From: an uncultured Clostridium sp.
GTDB taxonomy: Bacteria; Bacillota; Clostridia; TANB77; CAG-508
Assembly: GCA_900554635.1 (NCBI GenBank)
Contig: USHY01000001.1
Location: forward strand, 25,464 to 89,463
DNA: 64,000 nucleotides
Reading direction: 5' to 3'
The position numbers were made by a program, and so were the translations under genes. Positions 27,900-37,439 of the stretch are shown here, one piece after another (the first letter of the stretch is position 1; each line of letters starts with the position of its first letter). Under the pieces are notes generated by a model that saw only the letters and a program-made list of their open reading frames with translations, had not been told where the DNA came from and ran no database searches.

Positions 27900-29256
27900 A
27901 TATTTCCTCTTTATTATTCAATAGATATATTAATTCAAACATATTAATTATCACAAAAATACTAACCGCTGGAGCTGTAAACACATGTCCTGCAAGTAAT
28001 GCTATTCCAAAACTTAATAGAACTGAATATAATGCTAAAATTACCTTTCCATTTCTTATGTTTTTTAAAAAACTTCTAAAAATATTTTGGACAATTACTA
28101 TAATGACTAATATTAGTGGTGTCCAATAAATTACGGTTCCCAAAATACCTTGGCAGAAGAATATGTCAAAATAATCAATTTCTACTAGTTTTCTTTCTTC
28201 AATTATTCCTTCTACATTTTTATGTGCATAACCAACTCCTATAATTTTTGTTGTAATATCACTTTGTTTATATTCTTTTAGAGTATCCTTAAAAAATAGG
28301 TTTCTGTTACTTAATATTTTTGTTAAAATTGGGTTTAATTCTTTTTCATTATCATTTTCTGTATCTTTGTTTTTCTCTGAATCTGGGTTTGTTTGTGTTC
28401 CTTGTGTATTGCTATCATCAAATTTTACTCTTAGATTTTCAACTGCTGGTACTTGGTTAATAAATATACCAAATATTATTATAAAGCAAAGTAATGTTGA
28501 AAAATATTTATATGTTCTTTTTCTTTCTTTTGTGAACATTTTAATTAGCATAATTACTAATAATATGCCTAATAATCCTATAGCTGCTGCAAATGGTGTT
28601 TTTGTTCCAATTTCAAGTATTGCAACTATTCCTACAGCACCACAGATTACATTGAATATTTTGAATTTTTTTGTAAGGAATGAAATAAATGTTATTGGAA
28701 GTAAAATGCTTAAAATTGCTCCTATTTCATTTCCAGCGTAAAATAGCCCTACTGTTCCCTTATATATATCATCTCCATATGTTTTATATGCTATATTTAA
28801 AATACTTGAAACCACAATAACTATTGAGTAAATTAATAAAGATATATTTAAGGCATTTCTTTTTGTTTTGTATTTATCAGTTTTAAATATAGCCAAAAAG
28901 CTAGCTAAAACAACTGGGAAATACATTGTTTTTATCAAGCCCTTAACTTCTGTAAAAATTGCTACTACCCCATTAGCTTTATAGCGGAAAAACATATAGC
29001 AAACAGAGTAAACCGCAATTAGAGCATAATAAATAAAAGCAAGTGTTCTTTCCTTTCCCTTTGTTTTTATTAGTGTATAGATTACAATAAAAATCATAAA
29101 AGCCATACGAATAGCAATTCCTATTGATAGCTTTTCTGAAATATTCCTTACACATATAGATGTTATTATATCTACAATTGGTTGTATAATAATATACCAA
29201 TATAAAATATTATCAAGATTAAATTTGTTTTTTATTTTTGCTAAACTATTCCCCAT
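27889..29256 (-). CDS. wzy: Wzy-like polymerase / O-antigen-ligase family membrane protein (module 1)
   Basis: 455 residues with about 11 hydrophobic segments and one long extracellular loop (about residues 270-360) rich in Asp, Glu, Asn and Lys, including VKFDDSNTQGTQTNPDSEKN and GVGYAHKN. This layout is typical of Wzy polymerases and WaaL-type ligases, which join repeat units on the outside using this loop. Position between Wzx, GT4 and the LCP ligase supports polymerase. First gene of its block: 115 bp separate it from the LCP gene, and a terminator lies in that gap. Confidence 0.75.
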   Translation of the reverse strand: MGNSLAKIKNKFNLDNILYWYIIIQPIVDIITSICVRNISEKLSIGIAIRMAFMIFIVIYTLIKTKGKERTLAFIYYALIAVYSVCYMFFRYKANGVVAIFTEVKGLIKTMYFPVVLASFLAIFKTDKYKTKRNALNISLLIYSIVIVVSSILNIAYKTYGDDIYKGTVGLFYAGNEIGAILSILLPITFISFLTKKFKIFNVICGAVGIVAILEIGTKTPFAAAIGLLGILLVIMLIKMFTKERKRTYKYFSTLLCFIIIFGIFINQVPAVENLRVKFDDSNTQGTQTNPDSEKNKDTENDNEKELNPILTKILSNRNLFFKDTLKEYKQSDITTKIIGVGYAHKNVEGIIEERKLVEIDYFDIFFCQGILGTVIYWTPLILVIIVIVQNIFRSFLKNIRNGKVILALYSVLLSFGIALLAGHVFTAPAVSIFVIINMFELIYLLNNKEEIYEE

Positions 29257-29336
29257 TATAAACTCCTTAAATTAACTATTTATTGTCTTAAATATTTTAT
29301 CCTTTATTGCATATTTTGTCAAGCATTATAGCATAA

Positions 29337-29363
29337 AAATAAGGCCATAAAATGACCTTATTT
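29337..29363 (-). terminator. Terminator after the LCP gene
   Basis: Stem AAATAAGG/CCTTATTT, with TTTTATGC following on minus. It separates the LCP gene from the Wzy block, which therefore probably has its own promoter in 29257-29336. Confidence 0.7.
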
Positions 29364-29371
29364 TCGACAAA

Positions 29372-30823
29372 TTATTTGTTTAAAACAGCATTAATTTTAT
29401 CTGTTGCATCTTTTACAGAATCTGAATTTGGTATCATAACATATAGCTCTTGACTACCCATAGAGTAAGTTGATGAATATGAACCAGTTCCAACTAAAGA
29501 ATTATTTTTAATTGTCCAAGATGGCATAGAATTTAATTGATCTTTTACTATAGTACTAATCTCATCTTGACTTATATTAGTTTGGAAACAACCTTTTAAA
29601 CCATTCAATATGCTAGTATATTTTGTTAAAATAGTTGTGCTTCCAGTTACTTTATTTACAATTGCTTCTATGACTTTTTGTTGATTTTTTACTCTCTGAT
29701 TATCTCCATCTATAAAAGCATGTCTTTCTCTGCTAAAAGCTAAAGCTGCATCTCCATCTAAGTGGTTTATTCCTTTTCTAAAGCTGTATGTGCCTGTTGA
29801 GAATGAATACTCTGAGTTAACATCAACACCACCTAAGGTATCAACTAGTTTTATTACAGTTGTAAAGTTTACCCTTACATAGTAGTTAATATCTATATCT
29901 AGTAAATCTTCTACTGTTGTTACAGTTTCATTAATACCATAAATACCTGAGTGTGTTAATTTATCTTTTGCCTTTTTACTGTGTAGTGTAACATAGTAAT
30001 CTCTAGGAATAGAAGTTAATAAAATCTCATGTTTTTTCAAGTTTACTGTAACAATAATATTAGCATCACTTCTTGAAACATTGCTAATTTTACCAGATGT
30101 ATCAATTCCACTTATATAAATGTTAAAAGCCTTATCATCAATATTATAATCAGAATTTTGGTCATCAATTTCTGCAGTTTTCTTAATTTTATGAGTTGCA
30201 GTATAGATAATTTTAGTATCTGCTTTAAAGTTTTCAATTAATTCATCTAACATATTATATTGAGATGAACTAACTGCAATAGCATCACATTTGCCTTCTT
30301 TCAAGCTATTTCCTACATCTTGCAGGCTTTCCTTTTTGTTTAAGGATGCTTTTGATTTTTCTTTAATCTCTGCTTCAACATCATCTTCTATTTGGAATAA
30401 ATCAATATTCTTATTTTTTAATTCTGAAATTTTATTATATTGACTATTTTTCTGAGTCACCACATAATAATCCTCAGTTTCAATAATATCCCTAAACATA
30501 TTACCTAGAAATTTATTTGTAGCATTTGCATAATTAATTGCAAATATGTATATTACTGAAAAAATAATTGCTAAAAATAAACTGAAAATATTTAGTTTAT
30601 ATGTTTTATGCTTTTTAGCAAGCCCACATATTATAAGTACTGTTATAATAAGCTCTACTAAGCTAAATATAAGTACGTATTTGCCTGGAAGTAGATTCAT
30701 TTTAACTATTGATGTGATAAATACTCCCGTTATTATTATGAAAATTAATGTTGTTATTAGAAAAAAGGTTGAAGCCTTTTTGCTATTTCTTTTTTTGTTT
30801 TGAACTTTATTTGGTTCCTTCAT
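29372..30823 (-). CDS. LytR-CpsA-Psr (LCP) wall-polymer ligase
   Basis: Attaches undecaprenyl-linked teichoic acid or capsule to peptidoglycan outside the cell. 483 residues: basic cytoplasmic tail, three membrane segments (about 20-120), an extracellular region with a ligand-binding-like stretch (about 135-230), then the LCP domain (about 240-483). Seen: NIYISGIDTSGKISNVSRSDANIIV, LLTSIPRDYYVTL, DLLDIDINYYVRVNF, GGVDVNSEYSF, ALAFSRERHAFIDGDNQRVKNQQ; the Arg residues that bind the pyrophosphate are present. It has its own terminator and sits between the two polysaccharide blocks, so it may serve both. Confidence 0.92.
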   Translation of the reverse strand: MKEPNKVQNKKRNSKKASTFFLITTLIFIIITGVFITSIVKMNLLPGKYVLIFSLVELIITVLIICGLAKKHKTYKLNIFSLFLAIIFSVIYIFAINYANATNKFLGNMFRDIIETEDYYVVTQKNSQYNKISELKNKNIDLFQIEDDVEAEIKEKSKASLNKKESLQDVGNSLKEGKCDAIAVSSSQYNMLDELIENFKADTKIIYTATHKIKKTAEIDDQNSDYNIDDKAFNIYISGIDTSGKISNVSRSDANIIVTVNLKKHEILLTSIPRDYYVTLHSKKAKDKLTHSGIYGINETVTTVEDLLDIDINYYVRVNFTTVIKLVDTLGGVDVNSEYSFSTGTYSFRKGINHLDGDAALAFSRERHAFIDGDNQRVKNQQKVIEAIVNKVTGSTTILTKYTSILNGLKGCFQTNISQDEISTIVKDQLNSMPSWTIKNNSLVGTGSYSSTYSMGSQELYVMIPNSDSVKDATDKINAVLNK

Positions 30824-30946
30824 TAATGTTCCTCCTTGTTTTTTATTTATTCTTTAATATTATAAACTTTGCTGAAAAAAATTGCAAGCTCAAGAGTTTT
30901 ATTGATATTTCAAATGTTTTTTAAAGTTATATTATATTATTCACTT

Positions 30947-31978
30947 TCACCTTTTTTCTAGTCTGACATAGTCAATTAATCTTTTATATCCTTCTTTTAA
31001 TGTAACTCTTGGTTCCCATCCTAATTTTCTTAATTTTGTATTTTGCAAAATCATTTCATTATCTGGAGCAAACTCAGTTTTAATATTTTTTTCACATATT
31101 ACATGATTTTCATTGTTACCAAATTCTTGTAGTAGCCATTCAGCAGATTCTAGTATTGTCATATCTGTCTTTTCCCCTACAATATTATAGCTTGTACCGT
31201 TTATACCATTAAGTAGTACACAAAATATACCTAGAACAGTATCCGTAGTATATGAATAATTTATTATTGTTCTTCCTGTTGATTTTAAAATAATATCTTT
31301 TTTATCGATTATACAATCTATAAAATACTTAAAAACTCTAGTTTCGTTTTTTTGTATTCCTGGCCCAAATGTTTGTGCGATTCTGCACATTTTAACAGGC
31401 ACATTATACTCGCTAAAATAGCTATAGCAATATAATTCTGCAATTCTCTTTCCCTCTGAATATGAGCTACGTGTATTTAGAATTTCAATTTTGCCAATTT
31501 TATCCTCTGTAACATTTTGATCTTTCATTGTCCCATACATTTCCATAGAAGACAAATATACCATTGATTTTACACTATTATTCTTGGCAATTTCTAGCAC
31601 ATTTTTAGTTCCTAAAATTGATATATCTAATGTTTCTACCGGATTTTGTGTAAAGAACTTAGATTGTGTTGGTGATGCTCCATGTATAATATAATCTACA
31701 TTTATATTATACTTTAGATTTTCTATACTACTTTCTATGTATTCAATATTATTATCACATCCGAACATATCTATTGCATTTTTCTTGTTTCTCACTAATA
31801 GGAGCATTTTTATATTAGCATTTTTGTTTATGTTTCTCCATATAAATGATTTTACAATTAATGAACCAATTAGCCCTGTTGCACCTGTTATAAAAAAACT
31901 ATGATTATCAATTTTGTTCCAATCAATTAGTTTATTAGAACAAATTGTCTCAATGTCCTGTTCTAAAATTTTATTCAT
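30947..31978 (-). CDS. NAD-dependent sugar-nucleotide epimerase/dehydratase
   Basis: 343 residues, extended short-chain dehydrogenase. Seen: NAD site FFITGATGLIGSLIVKSF, YLSSMEMYG, catalytic SYSEGKRIAELYCYSYF (Tyr-x3-Lys), NYSYTTDTVLG and a C-terminal TLRKLGW-like substrate end. The long N-terminal extension before the NAD site (about 27 residues) and the SYSEGKR form resemble UDP-glucuronate decarboxylase and dTDP-sugar-modifying enzymes, but the product cannot be fixed. It lies 4 bp after the cytidylyltransferase gene and may act on the same sugar or polyol. Last gene of the block that starts at 47.8 kb. Confidence 0.8.
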   Translation of the reverse strand: MNKILEQDIETICSNKLIDWNKIDNHSFFITGATGLIGSLIVKSFIWRNINKNANIKMLLLVRNKKNAIDMFGCDNNIEYIESSIENLKYNINVDYIIHGASPTQSKFFTQNPVETLDISILGTKNVLEIAKNNSVKSMVYLSSMEMYGTMKDQNVTEDKIGKIEILNTRSSYSEGKRIAELYCYSYFSEYNVPVKMCRIAQTFGPGIQKNETRVFKYFIDCIIDKKDIILKSTGRTIINYSYTTDTVLGIFCVLLNGINGTSYNIVGEKTDMTILESAEWLLQEFGNNENHVICEKNIKTEFAPDNEMILQNTKLRKLGWEPRVTLKEGYKRLIDYVRLEKR

Positions 31979-31982
31979 ATCA

Positions 31983-32717
31983 CTATACTCCTAACACTTG
32001 TTTTGCTTTTTTTGATTTTATCAATGCTTCAGCTACATAAAAATCATCTGGTGTAGTTATTTTAATATTATCTGAACTACATTTTACAATGTGCATTTTG
32101 CAAGAATTAGAAAATGTATTCATTACCGAACAAGCATCAATCATGTTGGTTTCTCCAAGTTCATGTGCTTTTTTATGTGCTGCTGTTAGTTCATCCAATA
32201 AAAAGGTCTGTGGGGCTCTTGCAATATATGTGTTTTGCCTTTCTGTTATATTTGTAATTTCTCCATTTGTTCCATCTGCAATAACTGTAGTTTCTTTAGA
32301 TTGAGCACAGCTAATTGCTGCACCAAACTTTCGTGCAGTTTCTATATTTCTTTTTATTAAGTCTGAATCAATTATTGGTCTTACCCCATCATGCATAACT
32401 ATAATGTTTTTTTCATTTTTATTTACGAATTTATTTGCAGCCATTACCCCATTGTATGATGATAGTTGATTTGTCTCTCCCCCCTCAACAATTTCTAAAA
32501 CTTTGGTTATTTTATACTGCTCAATTAAGTTTTTTAGATATTCCATATACTCCTTGACACAAGTTATAATAACTCCATCTACTTCTTCACATTCTTGAAA
32601 AATTAATAATGTATGAATAATAATTGGCACATCATTGATTTTTAAAAACTGCTTTGGAATACCATTTGGATTCATTCTTTTTCCTACACCGCCAGCCAAA
32701 ATAACAGCAATATTCAT
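31983..32717 (-). CDS. IspD/TarI family cytidylyltransferase
   Basis: 244 residues. Opens with IAVILAGGVGKRMNPNGIPKQFLKIND, the CTP-binding signature, and has MHDGVRPIIDSDLIKR and ITTPDDFYVAEALI. The family makes CDP-ribitol (TarI) or CDP-methylerythritol (IspD). Because it sits directly beside LicD and an epimerase inside a capsule block, a polyol- or sugar-CDP donor for the surface polymer is more likely than an isoprenoid role; sequence alone cannot decide. Gap to LicD is 18 bp. Confidence 0.85.
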   Translation of the reverse strand: MNIAVILAGGVGKRMNPNGIPKQFLKINDVPIIIHTLLIFQECEEVDGVIITCVKEYMEYLKNLIEQYKITKVLEIVEGGETNQLSSYNGVMAANKFVNKNEKNIIVMHDGVRPIIDSDLIKRNIETARKFGAAISCAQSKETTVIADGTNGEITNITERQNTYIARAPQTFLLDELTAAHKKAHELGETNMIDACSVMNTFSNSCKMHIVKCSSDNIKITTPDDFYVAEALIKSKKAKQVLGV

Positions 32718-32735
32718 AACTTTTCCTCCTACTCT

Positions 32736-33587
32736 TTATTTTTTATTATAATATTTATAACTTTTTTCTAAATCTATTATTTGATTATAATGATGTGGTT
32801 TTCGTTCTTCTTCAGGTGGTAACTTCATATAATCTCCATAATGTTGCTTCAAAAAAGCATCATAATTTTGTGGAATCACAACATCTATTCCTTCAAATTT
32901 TTTCACTACTCCATTTCCGAAGTAATTTTTCGGAAACACAAGGGATAATGGTGCTTTTACTGGATCAAAAAATGGACATACATACTCACTTTCATCATAA
33001 TTATATTTTGTTGCAATTTTCTCTTTTTTTTCTAAAAGTTGTACTATATTTTTATTGCCATAAATAATACCTGTAAAAGCATTAATTATACGTCTTTTTA
33101 TACTTCGTTTTATATTTGTAGTGTAGCTTTTAGCGATGTGTATGTTATAAAGTATAAATTGTATTTTATTAATTGCATTTTTTATTCTCCTATTTGGATT
33201 ATATCCATCAAGTGGGAAAATGTCTATAAAAACTCCATGGTTAATATTTTGTTTTTGTACTGTTGCTTCTATAAAAGTAGTCTCTGAATTTCTAATCTTT
33301 GCATAACCCATAGTATACTCAGAATCAGTTTTATATGTTTGCAAAAAATACTTTTTTTGCATTAAATCTTGTCCTTTTTCTAAAAAGGTTTCATAATCTT
33401 TTCTTGGCATTATAACATCAATATCATCATCCCATGGAATAAATCCTTCATGTCTAACTGTGCCTAATACCGAACCTCCTGCTAAGAAATATCTAAGGTT
33501 CAAATTCTTGCATATACTTATAAATTCTTTTAATATATTTAATTCTACTAATTGAAGCTCTCTTATATTCACTTCTTTATTCTGCAT
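32736..33587 (-). CDS. licD: LicD family phosphotransferase
   Basis: Transfers phosphocholine or another CDP-linked phospho-group onto surface glycans. 283 residues. The conserved core is present: LKEFISICKNLNLRYFLAGGSVLGTVRHEGFIPWDDDIDVIMPRKDY, with the nucleotidyltransferase-like GGS and the DDDID metal site (about residues 35-75), followed by HGVFIDIFPLDG. No choline uptake or kinase genes are seen in the window, and the neighbour is TarI/IspD-like, so a CDP-polyol substrate is possible. It overlaps the second flippase by 11 bp. Confidence 0.92.
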   Translation of the reverse strand: MQNKEVNIRELQLVELNILKEFISICKNLNLRYFLAGGSVLGTVRHEGFIPWDDDIDVIMPRKDYETFLEKGQDLMQKKYFLQTYKTDSEYTMGYAKIRNSETTFIEATVQKQNINHGVFIDIFPLDGYNPNRRIKNAINKIQFILYNIHIAKSYTTNIKRSIKRRIINAFTGIIYGNKNIVQLLEKKEKIATKYNYDESEYVCPFFDPVKAPLSLVFPKNYFGNGVVKKFEGIDVVIPQNYDAFLKQHYGDYMKLPPEEERKPHHYNQIIDLEKSYKYYNKK

Positions 33588-34944
33588 ACTTTACTCCTTT
33601 TATTCTATTTTTCAAAAATTTTAATGGTTCAATAAATAAAATTGCTTTTATTGCAAATTTAGAAAGTACTCTAGTTTCTTTAAATATTCCAAATGATACT
33701 ATGTTTGCAATAAATTGACTTATTAATGTTGCAATAGCTGCTCCATACATACCATACTTTGGTATTAAAATTGCGTTAAATATAATGTTTGAAATGCTAC
33801 CTGTAGCAGAATAAAACAAACTATATTTTCCTTTATTTTCACAAATTAGCCAAACATAATGTACATTTCCTAATATTCCAAACCAAATACCCCAGATTAG
33901 TATATATAGTATTTTTGATGCTTCTAAAAAAGCCTTTCCATATAAAATCACAATTATCAATCTTGCAAAAATTGTTATTCCTATTGCAAATAAAATACTA
34001 ACTAATGATGAAATGTCATATAATCTTTGTAAATTTTTTACATATTCTTTATTATTATTTTCACCTTTATATTTCATAATTACAGGTTTAAAAGATGATA
34101 TAATTGAGTTTGGTACAAATGCCCACATTTCAGCAATTCTAACCGCAGCAGAATAAATTCCGACTTGAGATTTGTCCTCTATCATTTTTCCTAACATAAC
34201 TTGATCAATTCTCATATAAATTGTAACCATGATAGATGATAATGCAAAATACCAACAATTACTCAATAATTTTTTTGCATAGTCTTTATCAAATGACCAT
34301 CTACTTGTTGTTCCAATCTTTTTATGTATCAGTTTATATGAAATAAAAAGGAAAATTGCATATACTATTCCTTCCACTAAATATGTTGCTGTATAGTATC
34401 TAATATCTAATTTTAGCACAACTATCAGAACCTTTAATATTGAAAATATAGTATAAGAAATGCACTTTGATACTGCTAAATATTTTACTTTTAAATTTGC
34501 AGTTGCATAAAAATCAATAACTTCAGAGCAACTGAAAAACATCATTAACGATAATAATGTTCCTATCACCATTGAAGTATTATCATTATTTGTCATTAAA
34601 CATACAGTAATTTCAGCTACTACAATAAGTACTATAGCTACAATCATTCTTAAAATGAAACTTGTCCCCATTATTTTGCCTTCATCTTCAGGTCTTTGTG
34701 TTAAGTCTTTTGTTGCAATATGGTAAATTCCTATTCCTGCAATACCACTAAATAAACTAGTAATAGATAATATGTAATTAAATACTCCATATTGCTTGGT
34801 TCCAAAATATCTTGCTATAATACCTGTAGTTACAATCGCTAATATCATTGTGAAAATATTCTGAAATACAATCCAGCTACTATTTTTAGCAACCTTTTTT
34901 AAAACATTATGTCCTTCTAATTTTTGCTTAATATTCGAAAACAT
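33577..34944 (-). CDS. wzx: Wzx-type polysaccharide flippase (module 2)
   Basis: 455 residues, about 12-14 membrane segments. KKVAKNSSWIVFQNIFTMILAIVTTGIIARYFGTKQYGVFNYILSI is the classic RfbX/Wzx opening. Different in sequence from the flippase at 24.3-25.8 kb. Also seen: YMRIDQVMLGKMIEDKSQVGIYSAAVRIAEMW, a conserved central stretch with the charged residues used for substrate passage. It moves the second repeat unit outward. Neighbours on both sides are within about 10 bp or overlap. Confidence 0.9.
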   Translation of the reverse strand: MFSNIKQKLEGHNVLKKVAKNSSWIVFQNIFTMILAIVTTGIIARYFGTKQYGVFNYILSITSLFSGIAGIGIYHIATKDLTQRPEDEGKIMGTSFILRMIVAIVLIVVAEITVCLMTNNDNTSMVIGTLLSLMMFFSCSEVIDFYATANLKVKYLAVSKCISYTIFSILKVLIVVLKLDIRYYTATYLVEGIVYAIFLFISYKLIHKKIGTTSRWSFDKDYAKKLLSNCWYFALSSIMVTIYMRIDQVMLGKMIEDKSQVGIYSAAVRIAEMWAFVPNSIISSFKPVIMKYKGENNNKEYVKNLQRLYDISSLVSILFAIGITIFARLIIVILYGKAFLEASKILYILIWGIWFGILGNVHYVWLICENKGKYSLFYSATGSISNIIFNAILIPKYGMYGAAIATLISQFIANIVSFGIFKETRVLSKFAIKAILFIEPLKFLKNRIKGVKYAE

Positions 34945-34954
34945 TTCTAGCTCC

Positions 34955-36211
34955 TTATTTTTTTATTATTTCATTATATATTTTAATAATTTGATTAGCA
35001 TTATTTTCAGCATTGTGCCTACTTAATGCTTTTTCTCTTGCTTGTCTGCCATACTCTATGCACAATTTATCATCTTCGAAATATCTACTTATATAATCTG
35101 CACACATTGCAGGTTCTGTATATGGATATAATAGCCCCTCTTCTTTATGTTTTAATATATCCATTGTTCCACCTGTATTAGTAGCTACACAAGGCATTCC
35201 TAAAAGCATTGCCTCTCCTAGAGAGTTTGAGCTATTTTCAATAGCTGATGGAAGAACAAAAACATTACTTTTTAAATATCGATTTATCATTTCTTCTTCA
35301 CTCAATAATCCTGTAAATTCAACTTGATTTTCTAAGTTATATTTTTTTATTAGCTTTTTAATAATTTTAGCATAACCACCAAATTTAATTTTTTTCATAA
35401 GTGTAGTAGTGTTTGTTATGTTATTACCCGCAATATATAATTTTAGATCTGGATAGCTTTGTTTTAATATGTACACTGCTTGTAATAAAAAATGCAATCC
35501 CTTTATTGGATAACTTCCTTGGCTTGTAAAAATACTATGTTTTTCAATGTTTTGAATATTCCATTCTTTACTATAAAAACCAGTTCGTAAGGTTTCATTT
35601 CCTATAAAATATTTTTCTTCTGGATTAATTGCTTTTGTATTTGCATAATCCCAAGTTGTTCTACCAATAATGGCTTCAGATTTTTTTATTAACTCAATTT
35701 CATTCTTTCCCCTATTAGCAAATTTTCTTTTTTGTTGAAAAATACTATCATGTCGTAGTAAATCCCTAAATGTTATATTTTTCAATATTTCTTGTGTATC
35801 TAATCCCGCATAATATACTTTAGCAATTACAGAAGTAAGTCCCTGTATAGATGTAATTACTTTAACATTTGGACATGCTTTTTTAAAAGATAAACCATGG
35901 GCAAACTCTGTACCATGAATATTAACTAAATCTGGTTTAAATTCATTATTTACTTCTTTCCAATATGCTTCTAACTTTGAATTATACTTTATTGTAGGTA
36001 GACCTGGAACAAGATAATAAATAATTTTTCCATCATCATATTTTTTTATTTCTTTTCCATTATACACTGTAGCAATTGCTAATTTAATATCATTATTATC
36101 TTTTAACATGTTTGCTAATCCATTCAACCAGCCTCCAAAGCAACATTTTTCTTGTCCGATTTTACTTGCTGGATATGGAAAAATTGTATTAACTATCCAA
36201 AGAATTTTCAT
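34955..36211 (-). CDS. Glycosyltransferase family 4
   Basis: 418 residues from ATG 36211 (AAGGAAAATT upstream); the earlier in-frame ATG 36229 lacks a spaced ribosome site. N-terminus KILWIVNTIFPYPASKIGQ with GGWLNGLANML; C-terminal GT-B donor site SQGSYPIKGLHFLLQAV, LYIAGNN, VFVLPSAIENSSNSLGEAMLLGMPCVATNTGG with the E-x7-E pair. The start overlaps the second Wzy-like gene by 23 bp. Donor and acceptor unknown. Confidence 0.88.
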   Translation of the reverse strand: MKILWIVNTIFPYPASKIGQEKCCFGGWLNGLANMLKDNNDIKLAIATVYNGKEIKKYDDGKIIYYLVPGLPTIKYNSKLEAYWKEVNNEFKPDLVNIHGTEFAHGLSFKKACPNVKVITSIQGLTSVIAKVYYAGLDTQEILKNITFRDLLRHDSIFQQKRKFANRGKNEIELIKKSEAIIGRTTWDYANTKAINPEEKYFIGNETLRTGFYSKEWNIQNIEKHSIFTSQGSYPIKGLHFLLQAVYILKQSYPDLKLYIAGNNITNTTTLMKKIKFGGYAKIIKKLIKKYNLENQVEFTGLLSEEEMINRYLKSNVFVLPSAIENSSNSLGEAMLLGMPCVATNTGGTMDILKHKEEGLLYPYTEPAMCADYISRYFEDDKLCIEYGRQAREKALSRHNAENNANQIIKIYNEIIKK

Positions 36212-37439
36212 AATTTTCTTCCTTTCCACTTATTTTTAATATTGTTGGATTAAATACAAACATTAGATAAAAGATAGTTACAAACTTAATTGTATTTGTT
36301 ATCGCCAATATTACAAACATTACTATACATGCCATATATATTTCTTTATTTCTTTGTGAATTTAATTCGTAAAAAGTATAATAGATAACACTTATAAGCA
36401 TTATTATAATTGGAATGCTTCCTATTACTCCATATTCAGCAAATTGATCAAATATAAATGAATGACCTCCTATTTTACCGCCATCTTGATTAAACAAATT
36501 TCCAAAAAATGGATGTTTTGTAAATGTATCTATTGATTCTCTATAGTGTTTTAGTCTAGCATTCAAGTCAACTGTTTCTTGTACATCTTCTCCTGATAAT
36601 ACCATTGCAATTTCAATAATTCGCATTTTTATGCTTTCATTTTTCATATTGTTAGATATTTTCATTAATAATTTTGACATTGGATATGCTAATATAAATA
36701 AACTAATTATTAAAATTAATATACTTATTGCTATTTTTTTCAAGCTATTTACATTAAAGAAGATAATTAACATTCCTATAGCTAAAATTATGTATGATAT
36801 TAGATATTGCGCTTTATAAATTGTAAAAATAAAAAGTAAAATCATACAAATAAGACATATATTTTCTTTACTCATATTTTTATATCTTTTATCTTTTACT
36901 AATATACCAACTAATGCAACCACTACAAAACTCAACCCATAAATAAATGCATAGCCTCCAACACCAAAAGTATTAATGGATTTTATCTCGATACCCGTTG
37001 CTAGTAATCTTGAAATATTTTTATGCGTATATAGTAAAGTAATTGTTCTAACACATACTATGATTAATAATATGCTCGTTATTATTGCTATATTTTTTAA
37101 AATTTTATTATCATTTTTTTTTGAATAATATACAAAAAATGTCAAAACAGTGCTTATCCTAAAGTAATTTAATAAATAATAAAAGTTAATATTATCATAT
37201 CCAAAAGCAAATAAAATAACATTAAATATGCACCATAGGTAAATTGAATACATGAAAAAATTTTTTTTGAAGAAAAAATTTATAAAAAAGTTCTTATCAT
37301 TTTTAAAATTAACAATACATAATAATACTATGCCAAATAAAAAAACATATTTATTAGTCATTTCTGGTACTACATTAATTGCAATTAAAATCGAAATTGC
37401 AATATTTTCAATAATGTATATTAATTTATTTGATTTCAT
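36189..37439 (-). CDS. wzy: Wzy-like polymerase / O-antigen-ligase family protein (module 2)
   Basis: 416 residues, about 11 membrane segments, one large outside loop (about 255-320) containing ARLKHYRESIDTFTKHPFFGNLF and GKIGGHSFIFDQFAEYGVIGSI, the H-x-x-x-x-x-x-G layout typical of O-antigen ligase/Wzy (PF04932) proteins. Joins repeat units on the outer face. Paired with the flippase at 33.6 kb, it makes a second Wzx/Wzy set. It overlaps both neighbours. Confidence 0.82.
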   Translation of the reverse strand: MKSNKLIYIIENIAISILIAINVVPEMTNKYVFLFGIVLLCIVNFKNDKNFFINFFFKKNFFMYSIYLWCIFNVILFAFGYDNINFYYLLNYFRISTVLTFFVYYSKKNDNKILKNIAIITSILLIIVCVRTITLLYTHKNISRLLATGIEIKSINTFGVGGYAFIYGLSFVVVALVGILVKDKRYKNMSKENICLICMILLFIFTIYKAQYLISYIILAIGMLIIFFNVNSLKKIAISILILIISLFILAYPMSKLLMKISNNMKNESIKMRIIEIAMVLSGEDVQETVDLNARLKHYRESIDTFTKHPFFGNLFNQDGGKIGGHSFIFDQFAEYGVIGSIPIIIMLISVIYYTFYELNSQRNKEIYMACIVMFVILAITNTIKFVTIFYLMFVFNPTILKISGKEENYENSLDS